This document shows positions 1 through 5,810 of a stretch of DNA of 30,091 nucleotides, piece by piece. The notes under the pieces are model-generated. The model ran no database searches. It saw nothing but the letters and a program-made list of their open reading frames with translations, and was not told the origin of the DNA. Position numbers and translations under genes: made by a program. How positions within the stretch are numbered: the first letter of the stretch is position 1; the number at the start of each line of letters is the position of its first letter. Source of the DNA: a virus; IMG/VR virus record IMGVR_UViG_3300028275_000046, positions 1 to 30,091 of that record; one strand, given 5' to 3'.

Positions 1-666
1 GCCAAGAGCATAAAAATCTAATTCTGCACCAGTATTACTATAGTTTTCAATGTTTCCACGCTCTCCAATTGCTCCAACTGCTACAGCCTCCGAGATACAG
101 GCTGGGTAGTCTACACGAGTTTTATCATAACGATTTCCAGCAGCAAATAAAGATGCTACTCCCATTGACTGCAATGTAACAATTGTATTACGAAGATTTT
201 GATTTACAGGACAATAGTGCCCCTTCTTTGTAAATCTATTTGATCCAAATGAAATAGATGTTGCAACAATATTAAACTTAGTTTTATTTGCAATAACCCA
301 CTTCATTGCTTCATTAATAGTATTGTCTGTATAAATACCAAGAGTTCCACTATTTGTTGCTGGAACAATACGAATAAAAATAATATCCATATTTGGATTT
401 ACCTTTTGTGCAATAGCAGACATATGTGTACCATGCTCAAATCCATTGATTGGATTGATCATTGTTGCAGATCCAGGACCTTCCTGAAAAGTCTGCTTAT
501 TTGGGCAACGCTTTTCTTCCATAATACATACTTCATATGCAACATTTACTTTGGTTGTATCTACTGCTGTATCTAGAATTGCAATTGCTGGTTTTTGGTT
601 TGCACTTACCGCTGGCAAAAACGCAGCAGTAAATAGAATTACTAGTAGCCCCACTACCTTTTTCAT
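1..666 (-). CDS. Secreted subtilisin-like serine protease (S8), 3' end outside window
   Basis: Partial gene: 222 residues are visible and the frame is open at the window edge. The ATG is preceded by AAAAGGAG at good spacing. Residues 1-22 form a signal peptide (MKKVVGLLVILF, cleavage near AVSA), so the enzyme should be exported. Two members of the S8 triad are readable: Asp32 in AILDT and His78 in HGTHM. Asn178 in AAGN fits the oxyanion position, and SNTGAELDFYALG at the edge matches the motif that comes before the catalytic Ser in subtilases; that Ser would lie outside the window. Four cysteines (47, 54, 152, 190) could form disulfides, as in exported enzymes. There is no room for a long propeptide between signal and catalytic domain. 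It lies last in a lysis/protease gene run. Likely roles are cleavage of host surface or virion proteins; the substrate is unknown. Family assignment is firm, activity is inferred. Confidence 0.9.
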   Translation of the reverse strand, partial: MKKVVGLLVILFTAAFLPAVSANQKPAIAILDTAVDTTKVNVAYEVCIMEEKRCPNKQTFQEGPGSATMINPINGFEHGTHMSAIAQKVNPNMDIIFIRIVPATNSGTLGIYTDNTINEAMKWVIANKTKFNIVATSISFGSNRFTKKGHYCPVNQNLRNTIVTLQSMGVASLFAAGNRYDKTRVDYPACISEAVAVGAIGERGNIENYSNTGAELDFYALG

Positions 667-681
667 TTTTCTCCTTTTATA

Positions 682-885
682 TTAGATGAATATTCTAATA
701 ACGTGTTCGCATGGGTCGCCTCCTGCTTCCCATTCTTCTATCTCTTCTTCACTCATATACTGATATCCACCGTCATGTGTATGACAGTATGGCTCACTAA
801 TCCAACCTTTTTCAATGCCGTTAGATAGCCAAATACCAAACTCCTGTTCTTCAGGAGAAAGATTTTCTTCACTAATATGATTCAT
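682..885 (-). CDS. Small acidic protein of unknown function
   Basis: A 67-residue protein rich in Glu, ending in a compact region with a Cys-His pair (YCHTHDGG), an EEEIEEWEAGGDPCEHVIRI segment, and two further spaced Cys/His residues (CEH). The pattern of two Cys and three His could bind a metal, but no known finger is recognised. I know similar short acidic proteins with a GGDPC motif only as hypothetical phage proteins. No Shine-Dalgarno sequence precedes the ATG; a strong promoter sits so close that the transcript would begin at the ATG itself. It lies between the Ntn hydrolase and the subtilase gene, 15 bases from each. Confidence 0.75.
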   Translation of the reverse strand: MNHISEENLSPEEQEFGIWLSNGIEKGWISEPYCHTHDGGYQYMSEEEIEEWEAGGDPCEHVIRIFI

Positions 886-891
886 ATATAA

Positions 892-920
892 AGTATATCC
901 CTACTTGCTAAGAAAGTCAA
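892..920 (-). promoter_or_regulatory. Sigma70-type promoter TTGACT-N17-TATACT, apparently leaderless
   Basis: Read on the minus strand, the -35 TTGACT is at 915-920 and the -10 TATACT at 892-897, with a 17-base spacer. It overlaps the end of the Ntn hydrolase gene. Seven bases below the -10 is position 885, the A of the ATG of the 67-residue gene, and there is no ribosome binding site in between. This predicts a leaderless mRNA. Confidence 0.7.
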
Positions 921-1422
921 TTGGATATAAACAATGTGGACTATATAAAATAGCAGCATCTAATGCTTGAGTCAGCCTACGCTTTGGATCTTTATAGTTT
1001 TGGGTGGCATGTAAAGAACCCATTGCGTAGGCTGAACCTGAACCTATGGCAGCAAAATTTGTGTCATAGGATATCATGGTTAAATTGGCAGATTCATGTT
1101 CATACATTCTGCCTTTAACACATATAAGTAATGTTAAATCAGACTCTTTTTCAGCAGGCATTCCCCACTTATCATAAAATAACTTAATTGATTCAAGAAA
1201 TTTACCACGCATAAATTTATCTATATTACCTTCAACTTTAGGTGGTATAAAATTATTTTGAATTATTTGACCTTCTAAGGTGCCACAATAGCCAAATAAA
1301 TAATCTCCAGACTTCCATATTTTAGGAATGTCTGATTTCATTTGTTGTGATTCATCTACAACGGCTCTTTCTCCAGCCATATAAGACTTTCCATCTTTAA
1401 TTATTGCAGCAATACAAGTCAT
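901..1422 (-). CDS. Proteasome-beta/HslV-like Ntn hydrolase
   Basis: A 173-residue protein beginning MTCIAAI. Removal of Met would expose Thr2 as the N-terminal nucleophile, as in HslV and proteasome beta subunits. Counting from Thr2, Lys34 falls where the catalytic Lys33 sits, and GSGSAYAMGSLHA (127-139) matches the GSG.yA segment of HslV. The position of catalytic Asp17 is Glu18 here (AGERA instead of the usual GD). The length matches HslV (about 175). Phages are known to carry orphan proteins of this family without an ATPase partner; none is seen in this window. AAGGGG precedes the ATG, and a strong promoter lies just upstream. Possible roles are maturation of phage proteins or interference with host proteolysis. 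The fold call is firm; activity with Glu in place of Asp is uncertain. Confidence 0.88.
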   Translation of the reverse strand: MTCIAAIIKDGKSYMAGERAVVDESQQMKSDIPKIWKSGDYLFGYCGTLEGQIIQNNFIPPKVEGNIDKFMRGKFLESIKLFYDKWGMPAEKESDLTLLICVKGRMYEHESANLTMISYDTNFAAIGSGSAYAMGSLHATQNYKDPKRRLTQALDAAILYSPHCLYPIDFLSK

Positions 1423-1450
1423 GCCAACCCCTTAGTTTTCTTGTCTTTCT

Positions 1451-1479
1451 AGTATAGCAGACAGATTTTTATACGTCAA
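1451..1479 (-). promoter_or_regulatory. Sigma70-type promoter TTGACG-N17-TATACT
   Basis: On the minus strand, -35 TTGACG is at 1474-1479 and -10 TATACT at 1451-1456, 17 bases apart, in the 63-base gap below the endolysin gene. The start point would be near 1444, leaving a leader of about 22 bases that contains the AAGGGG of the Ntn hydrolase gene. It would transcribe the Ntn hydrolase and perhaps the genes after it. Confidence 0.75.
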
Positions 1480-1485
1480 ATACCG

Positions 1486-2067
1486 TTATTTTACAGTTTG
1501 TCCGCAGGTTGGGCAGGTTTTTGTATTTTTAGCAGTACTATCAGTCTTTACCTTAGCCTTAGTGTCACCTTTAAATTTTGGACGACCAAAACCTACGATA
1601 GAAATCATTTCGCCTTGTTTATTTTTTCTAAATGCACGAAGTTTTTTTGAAACCTGTCCACCATTACGCTGGCTACCCTTTTTATCTGGGCTAGTATTTC
1701 CTTCAATGCACCAAACAGTTCCGTCTTCATTATCTTTAATAACAATTCCAACGTGAGAAATTCTATCGACACCATCTGAGGGGAAATCGAAATAGGCAAT
1801 ATCTCCTGGTTCTGGATCTGCTAAATCTCCATCGATCCATGCTCCAGCCTTCTTAAATGCTTGTGCTCCACCTGGAGTATAAACAGTATTAGGAACTTTT
1901 ACACCCGCTTCATTTGCACACCACATAACAAACGAACCACACCATGGTTGAAAGTTTGCTTTAGTAAAAGCACCGTACTTTGTTTCGTTATCTTTTGGAC
2001 CCTCAATGGTTCCTAGTTCTGCTGTAGCAACCTCAATTAAACGTGCTGCCGTACCTTGCTCTGCCAT
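1486..2067 (-). CDS. CHAP-domain endolysin with C-terminal Cys pair
   Basis: A 193-residue peptidoglycan-cleaving enzyme. The CHAP/NlpC-P60-type catalytic region is at residues 5-165: Cys43 in PWCGSFVMWC, His105 in SHVGIV and Glu122/Asn124 in IEGN. The N-terminal AELGTIEGPKDNETKYG is typical of phage CHAP amidases or endopeptidases. After a Lys/Thr linker the protein ends in CPTCGQTVK (Cys185, Cys188), half of a zinc-ribbon-like knuckle; a complete site would require dimerisation or other ligands. There is no signal peptide, so it would depend on a holin. The ATG is three bases from the end of the candidate holin gene, which supports a lysis cassette. Confidence 0.92.
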   Translation of the reverse strand: MAEQGTAARLIEVATAELGTIEGPKDNETKYGAFTKANFQPWCGSFVMWCANEAGVKVPNTVYTPGGAQAFKKAGAWIDGDLADPEPGDIAYFDFPSDGVDRISHVGIVIKDNEDGTVWCIEGNTSPDKKGSQRNGGQVSKKLRAFRKNKQGEMISIVGFGRPKFKGDTKAKVKTDSTAKNTKTCPTCGQTVK

Positions 2068-2069
2068 AA

Positions 2070-2480
2070 TTAATCCTTATCCCAATCTGTATCTACTGGT
2101 TGTGGCTCTGGCATCTGACCATCTGGTTTTGCTGCAAGCCTTGCCATAGTAGCATCAATTTCTGCTTCAAGTTTTTTATCTGCTTGAGTGTTCTTTGCAT
2201 CCATCTCTTTATTATCAAGTTGTGCCTTCATAATATCTTTAGCACCAGATTGACCAATCAATAGACCAGCAAGTGTTCCTGTAATAAATGTTGCAACTGA
2301 TCCAAGCACGTTGAAGAACATTTTGTCATTCTCTGACTGTGCTCCAATTGGTTGAGTTACAAACAGTAGTCCATAAAGAATTCCTACTGCTGTTAAAAAT
2401 AAAATTGATCCAAGTGTAATGCCTAGAATAAATTTTAATCTAGCATCTAGTTCTTGTGGAGTTAATCGTTCTTTGCTCAT
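2070..2480 (-). CDS. Candidate holin: two membrane helices and a charged tail
   Basis: A 136-residue protein with two hydrophobic helices (about 16-41 and 54-77) followed by a hydrophilic, probably helical tail (KEMDAKNTQADKKLEAEIDA) and an acidic end. The layout and position directly before the endolysin suggest a holin that permeabilises the host membrane. AAAGGG precedes the ATG. The tail is longer than in most class II holins, so another membrane function in the lysis cassette is possible. No family was recognised by motif; the call rests on topology and context. Confidence 0.6.
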   Translation of the reverse strand: MSKERLTPQELDARLKFILGITLGSILFLTAVGILYGLLFVTQPIGAQSENDKMFFNVLGSVATFITGTLAGLLIGQSGAKDIMKAQLDNKEMDAKNTQADKKLEAEIDATMARLAAKPDGQMPEPQPVDTDWDKD

Positions 2481-2483
2481 TCT

Positions 2484-2687
2484 CTACCCTTTACTTTTTT
2501 GATATTCTTCCCATGTTGTTTTGCTAACTAGGTCTTTTGAGCATGTTCCACTTGTTTCACAAACAGGTGGATTACATTCTGCTTTATCCCAATTGGCTGA
2601 ATCTTGACAAGGATAACGATAGTGACCATCATAGCCACATCCTGTTAACAATAGCCCTAGGAGGGCTACTCCAATTATCCTGATCAT
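2484..2687 (-). CDS. Small lipoprotein with conserved Cys pattern
   Basis: A lipoprotein of 67 residues when started at the ATG at 2685-2687. The N-terminus MIRIIGVALLGLLLTGC is a lipoprotein signal peptide with lipobox LLTGC, so the mature protein would be diacylated and membrane anchored, facing outward. The mature part has four further cysteines (YPCQD, AECNP, PVCET, GTCSK). A longer reading begins at an ATG at 2694-2696, but that ATG lies within a -10 promoter hexamer, so the inner ATG is preferred. Proteins with this YPCQD...CxPPxC...GxC pattern occur in other phage genomes, to my knowledge without assigned function. Within a lysis cassette it may act at the host surface or serve superinfection exclusion; both are guesses. 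Confidence 0.75.
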   Translation of the reverse strand: MIRIIGVALLGLLLTGCGYDGHYRYPCQDSANWDKAECNPPVCETSGTCSKDLVSKTTWEEYQKSKG

Positions 2688-2694
2688 ACCCACC

Positions 2695-2707
2695 ATTATA
2701 TCAGTTA
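2695..2707 (-). promoter_or_regulatory. Extended -10 promoter, TAACTGATATAAT
   Basis: On the minus strand the TAA stop of the preceding 69-residue gene runs directly into an extended -10 element (TGA plus TATAAT; hexamer at 2695-2700). No clear -35 is visible. The predicted start point (about 2687-2688) coincides with the inner ATG of the lipoprotein gene, which has only a weak ribosome site. The identical 13-mer occurs at 10999-11011. Confidence 0.55.
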
Positions 2708-2914
2708 TTCCTTTTCTTCACGAAGGGGAATTGTAACCAGCCATAGCACTATAGATACTAGTGTGGCTAATCCCACGATTTGTTGAGCAGTACCTGTAAG
2801 GGTAAGCCAAGCAATAAAAAAGCCCAAAATGGTAAATACCTGAGCAATACTTTCAATAATTGCAGCCTTAAACCATTTAAGTAGACCTTTAACTATCTTA
2901 CCTATCATGTTCAT
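2705..2914 (-). CDS. Small protein with two membrane helices
   Basis: A 69-residue membrane protein. After a basic amphipathic N-terminus (KIVKGLLKWFK) come two hydrophobic segments, about 17-40 and 45-62, and a charged end (PLREEKE). The start is supported by AAGGAGG seven bases before the ATG; that ribosome site lies inside the last codons of the upstream gene, where it encodes its final Arg-Arg. The size and topology would suit a second holin, an antiholin or a membrane anchor working with the lysis proteins below it. No family is recognised. Confidence 0.7.
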   Translation of the reverse strand: MNMIGKIVKGLLKWFKAAIIESIAQVFTILGFFIAWLTLTGTAQQIVGLATLVSIVLWLVTIPLREEKE

Positions 2915-2915
2915 A

Positions 2916-4529
2916 TTATAACCTCCTTATTGACATAACAGAACTAACTATATTTCCTACTAAAATAACAGGGACTACCACCTCTTGAACCTTTTCTCTT
3001 TGGTCATCTGTCATATCTTTACCCCATTCAGATGGGCTAAATACCTTATCAAAATCTATATTTGTTAATGTTCCTAACGGATCAGATAAAAATTGATCAG
3101 CCTGTGCTTCTGTAATAGCATCTGCTACAGTGTATGGCATTGGAGCATCTGCATTTTGTTCTGCCTTGTCAGCAAATGTTGCAATAGCAATAGCAACTGC
3201 TGGGTTATCTTTTGCTGATTTTGCAAGAATTTCTACTTCATTTGACTTTACACCAAGATTTTTTGCAACCTCAGCCTTTGCTTCTTCTGTTAATGCCAAC
3301 AATGTATTTCCAATTGCAGCCATTTGATCCGCTGTTAGTTTAACTATCTTGTTATCTTTGCTTGTAAGATTAGCAATAACTCTGCTTAAATCTTCAGTGG
3401 TACCCTCGCCTTGTTCTGGAACAAGATTTATGATAGTATCTTCTTGTGATGGTTCTTCAGAAGGTTCGTCAAGAGTTGGCTCTGGTTCAGGAGTTGAATT
3501 TAGATCTGTATCCGTTGGCTGAGGTAAAGGCTCTTGTGAAGGCTCTGGAGTTGGATCAGTCTCTTCATCTACCCCATCTGTTATATCAGGGCTTGGAGAA
3601 GGATTGGGATTTTCTGGTTCAGTTTGTTCTATATCATCAGGGAATCTTGGATCCTCTGGAGTAATTATTTCTGGCTCAATCTCTATATCTGGTTCTTGTG
3701 TTGGTTCTGGAGTTGGTTCTGGTGTTGGAATTATAACCTCTGGAGTTGGATCTGGCTCAGGCACTACAGTTGACTGAGCAGCAGCAATAGCATTTGCAAT
3801 TAATGATGCAGTTACTCTAGCCTCTTCTTGAAATGCTATTTCTTCTTGAGTTGGTCCAGTTGGTGTTGGGCTAGGCTCTGGAATAGGTTCTGCAGACAAA
3901 GTTGGGATTGGTTCTCCTGCTTGTATTTGTGTAGCACCCCACTCTTCAAGAGAAACTATTTGACCACTATGAAGCCTTACTCCTGTTCTTAAGTTAGGAT
4001 ATTCTGGACCTTGATAACTATAGGCTACAGAAATACCACCAGTATTTGTAATAGCAACAATAATATTAATATTACTTGGAGTAGGGGCAGACCATTGTCC
4101 AAATGGAATTACTTCTAGATCTAATTGAAATCCGCCTTCAGAATAAGATATGTTAAGAGTGTCTGGTGCGTTATACCATCCTGAAACCCAATCCATAGAA
4201 TAAAGAGATATAGATGGGGTATTTGGATACTGCCAATACGTATTGTCTGGTTGTCCAAATGTAATTACAGAATTAGTTGTTGCATAAATATTTGAGTATT
4301 GAACTCCATCAAACGTAATTGTTGTTGCTATAGGTATTTGATAAGAGGTATCATCTCCACCGCAAGTATCCATTGTGTGTACAGTCGGAACTTCATCACC
4401 ATTATACGCTGCTGCAATAGTTTGTGATTCAATATAATTTACACAGGTTGCATATGCGTTTTCTGGAAATGTTAGCAAACCACTTAAAGCAATCCCTGCC
4501 ACTGCAATTATGCGTAGGAATTTATTTAT
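2916..4529 (-). CDS. Large secreted surface protein with Pro/Glu linker and C-terminal membrane segment; probable AUA start
   Basis: The first conventional start (GTG at 4500-4502) would cut a signal peptide in half. Nine codons upstream in frame lies ATA at 4527-4529, seven bases below a perfect AGGAG. From there the protein (537 residues) begins with a full signal peptide, NKFLRIIAVAGIALSGLL, cleaved near NAYA. Residues 29-205 look like a beta-rich globular domain with a Cys pair; about 205-365 is low-complexity Pro/Glu/Thr with many PEP and PTPEP units; about 370-510 is helical. A hydrophobic stretch (VVVPVILVGNIVSSVM) followed by IRRL ends the protein and looks like a membrane anchor. This is the layout of an exported protein tethered to the membrane that spans the wall with a stiff linker. 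No known family is recognised. It has its own candidate promoter. Alternative: the ATA is an ATG altered by mutation or assembly error. Confidence 0.75.
   Translation of the reverse strand: MNKFLRIIAVAGIALSGLLTFPENAYATCVNYIESQTIAAAYNGDEVPTVHTMDTCGGDDTSYQIPIATTITFDGVQYSNIYATTNSVITFGQPDNTYWQYPNTPSISLYSMDWVSGWYNAPDTLNISYSEGGFQLDLEVIPFGQWSAPTPSNINIIVAITNTGGISVAYSYQGPEYPNLRTGVRLHSGQIVSLEEWGATQIQAGEPIPTLSAEPIPEPSPTPTGPTQEEIAFQEEARVTASLIANAIAAAQSTVVPEPDPTPEVIIPTPEPTPEPTQEPDIEIEPEIITPEDPRFPDDIEQTEPENPNPSPSPDITDGVDEETDPTPEPSQEPLPQPTDTDLNSTPEPEPTLDEPSEEPSQEDTIINLVPEQGEGTTEDLSRVIANLTSKDNKIVKLTADQMAAIGNTLLALTEEAKAEVAKNLGVKSNEVEILAKSAKDNPAVAIAIATFADKAEQNADAPMPYTVADAITEAQADQFLSDPLGTLTNIDFDKVFSPSEWGKDMTDDQREKVQEVVVPVILVGNIVSSVMSIRRL
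3438..3905 (-). repeat. Coding low-complexity Pro/Glu/Thr region
   Basis: This is the DNA for the Pro/Glu/Thr/Ser-rich linker of the large secreted protein. On the plus strand it shows as many imperfect copies of words such as GGCTCTGG, GTTGGTTCTGG and GGAGTTGG. The copies are irregular in spacing, and the repetition is explained by protein composition. Such regions often vary in length between relatives. Confidence 0.7.
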
Positions 4530-4563
4530 GGGGGCACTCCTATTTAATTGTTTAATTATACAT

Positions 4564-4572
4564 ATTATATCA
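4564..4572 (-). promoter_or_regulatory. Extended -10 promoter, TGATATAAT
   Basis: On the minus strand TGA-TATAAT (hexamer 4564-4569) lies just below the terminator of the preceding gene. The start point would be near 4557, giving a leader of about 28 bases with AGGAG before the proposed AUA start. A second TATAAT follows at 4554-4559. No convincing -35 is visible because the upstream side is occupied by the terminator T-tract. Confidence 0.5.
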
Positions 4573-4573
4573 T

Positions 4574-4607
4574 GATAAAAGAAAAGAGCGCAGATTTCTC
4601 TGCGCCC
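4574..4607 (-). terminator. Intrinsic terminator
   Basis: On the minus strand a perfect 7-bp stem GCGCAGA/TCTGCGC with a GAAA tetraloop (4588-4605) is followed by TCTTTTCTTTTATC. It lies 20 bases below the stop of the secreted Ig-like/coiled-coil gene and is the only clear terminator found in the window. A T-rich tract also lies on the plus-strand side, so it might act in both directions. Confidence 0.85.
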
Positions 4608-4627
4608 TAATCTTTTTTAATTGTTAA

Positions 4628-5758
4628 TTACTTAACAAGTGCAACTTTTGCTTTTGGATTAGCCTTATTCCACTTAACAATAAGTGCATTGAATGACTTC
4701 TTTAGTGCAGCAAGAGCCTTAGCGTTTTCTGCCTTAACTGCATCTAGTTCTGTCTTAGCAGCAGCCTGTGCATCAGCAAGAGCCTTGTCTGAAGCAACCT
4801 TAGCGGTTACGGCTTCAGCCTTTAACTTTGCAATTTCTGCGTTAGCCTTCAATAGTTCTGCATCAGAAAGAGCCTTTGCATCAGCAAGAGCCTTTGCAGA
4901 AGCAGCCTTTTCTGCAGTAAGTGCAGCATTAGCAGCATCACGAGCAGCAGTCATTGATGCAAGTTCAGTTGCAAGATCACGATTTGCAACTACCTTTGAT
5001 GCTGTTAGAACTGGAGTAGCAAAACCTGCAATTGCAGACTGTGCTGTAACAGAAGAACCAAGACCAAAAATAGCAACAGCATTGCCAGAGGCAGCCATTG
5101 TTACCTTAAAGTCAGCAGTTCCAAAGTTTGTTAGTCCAGAACCAGTTGTTGCAGTTACTGTATCAAGTGTTCCATTAGAAACAGTTGCAGTAAGAGCAAC
5201 GCCAGTTACTTTATTACCAAACACGTCAGTAGTTGTAACTGTATAAGTTTTTTGTGTTCCTGATGCAGCGGTATCATCACCAGCAACAGATACTGTATTT
5301 ACGTTACCAGCAGTACCCTGAACATAATATGTTGTAGTTGTACCCTGATTTGTAATTACAACAGTACCAACAGCAGTAGTCTTTGTAAAAACAAAGAATG
5401 TTGCAGTTGTGCCTGTACCAGTTGCAATGGTTGCAGAAGCAGAACCAGCAGATGCTGTTACTGGAGCAGCAGATGTTGCAGTAGCAAGAATGATTGAAGC
5501 ATTAGTTGCTGAAACTGTAACTACTGTGCCAGTATCTACTGTAGCAACAAACTTAAGAGCGTCTGTTGCATCTACAGAGTTATCTGAAGGAACTGGAAGT
5601 GCTACGGCTGCTGTTGTTGACAAACCATTGTTTGTCGGAGCAGAACCATTAACCGTGATTGCCACTGTCATTGGGGCAGCACTTGCAGGTGTTGCGACAA
5701 TTGTGCTCAGTGACAGGGCTGCAACCACGCCAAGAGCGATCTTCTTAAATGAATTCAT
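4628..5758 (-). CDS. Secreted Ig-like and coiled-coil surface protein (moron-like)
   Basis: A 376-residue exported protein. Signal peptide: MNSFKKIALGVVAALSLSTI, cleavage near PASA (residue 27). The mature part is very rich in Ala, Thr and Val. About residues 165-225 resemble a bacterial Ig-like (Big_1/invasin) domain, with VTTTDVFGNKVTGVALTATV. Residues 259-355 form a long Ala/Lys/Glu coiled coil with repeated KALADAKALSDAE-type units, followed by a basic end (KWNKANPKAKVALVK). AAGGAG precedes the ATG. The gene stands alone between its own promoter (overlapping the terminase end) and an intrinsic terminator. It uses GCA/GCT-rich codons and looks less AT-rich than its neighbours. It resembles a host cell-surface protein more than a virion part, so an acquired accessory gene is likely. 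A virion decoration protein is the alternative, though the signal peptide argues against it. Confidence 0.82.
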   Translation of the reverse strand: MNSFKKIALGVVAALSLSTIVATPASAAPMTVAITVNGSAPTNNGLSTTAAVALPVPSDNSVDATDALKFVATVDTGTVVTVSATNASIILATATSAAPVTASAGSASATIATGTGTTATFFVFTKTTAVGTVVITNQGTTTTYYVQGTAGNVNTVSVAGDDTAASGTQKTYTVTTTDVFGNKVTGVALTATVSNGTLDTVTATTGSGLTNFGTADFKVTMAASGNAVAIFGLGSSVTAQSAIAGFATPVLTASKVVANRDLATELASMTAARDAANAALTAEKAASAKALADAKALSDAELLKANAEIAKLKAEAVTAKVASDKALADAQAAAKTELDAVKAENAKALAALKKSFNALIVKWNKANPKAKVALVK

Positions 5759-5781
5759 TTTTCTCCTTATAATTCATCGTA

Positions 5782-5810
5782 TTTATATTAGTTTATATTG
5801 ATTAAGGTAA
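5782..5810 (-). promoter_or_regulatory. Candidate promoter TTACCT-N17-TATAAA
   Basis: On the minus strand -35 TTACCT (5805-5810) and -10 TATAAA (5782-5787) are 17 bases apart. They overlap the last codons and stop of the large terminase gene. The leader would be about 17-20 bases and carries AAGGAG. The -35 matches the consensus at four of six positions. Confidence 0.45.

Noticed and set aside
2916-4502. The GTG at 4500-4502 as the start of the large secreted protein
   Set aside because: It would leave MAGIALSGLLTF without a basic N-region and has no ribosome site; the AGGAG 7 bases above ATA 4527-4529 fits better.
4740-4960. Short repeats (GCATCAGCAAGAGCC-like) that might suggest a CRISPR array
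   Set aside because: The copies are adjacent and irregular, in frame, and encode the heptads of a coiled coil; there are no unique spacers and no cas genes. The Cas4-like nuclease elsewhere belongs to the recombination block.
4689-5246. A 185-residue plus-strand reading frame
   Set aside because: It is the mirror of the Ala-rich coiled-coil gene; GCN-rich codons leave the opposite strand free of stops. It has no ribosome site, and the minus-strand protein has a signal peptide and clear domains. The same applies to 5409-5801 on the plus strand.
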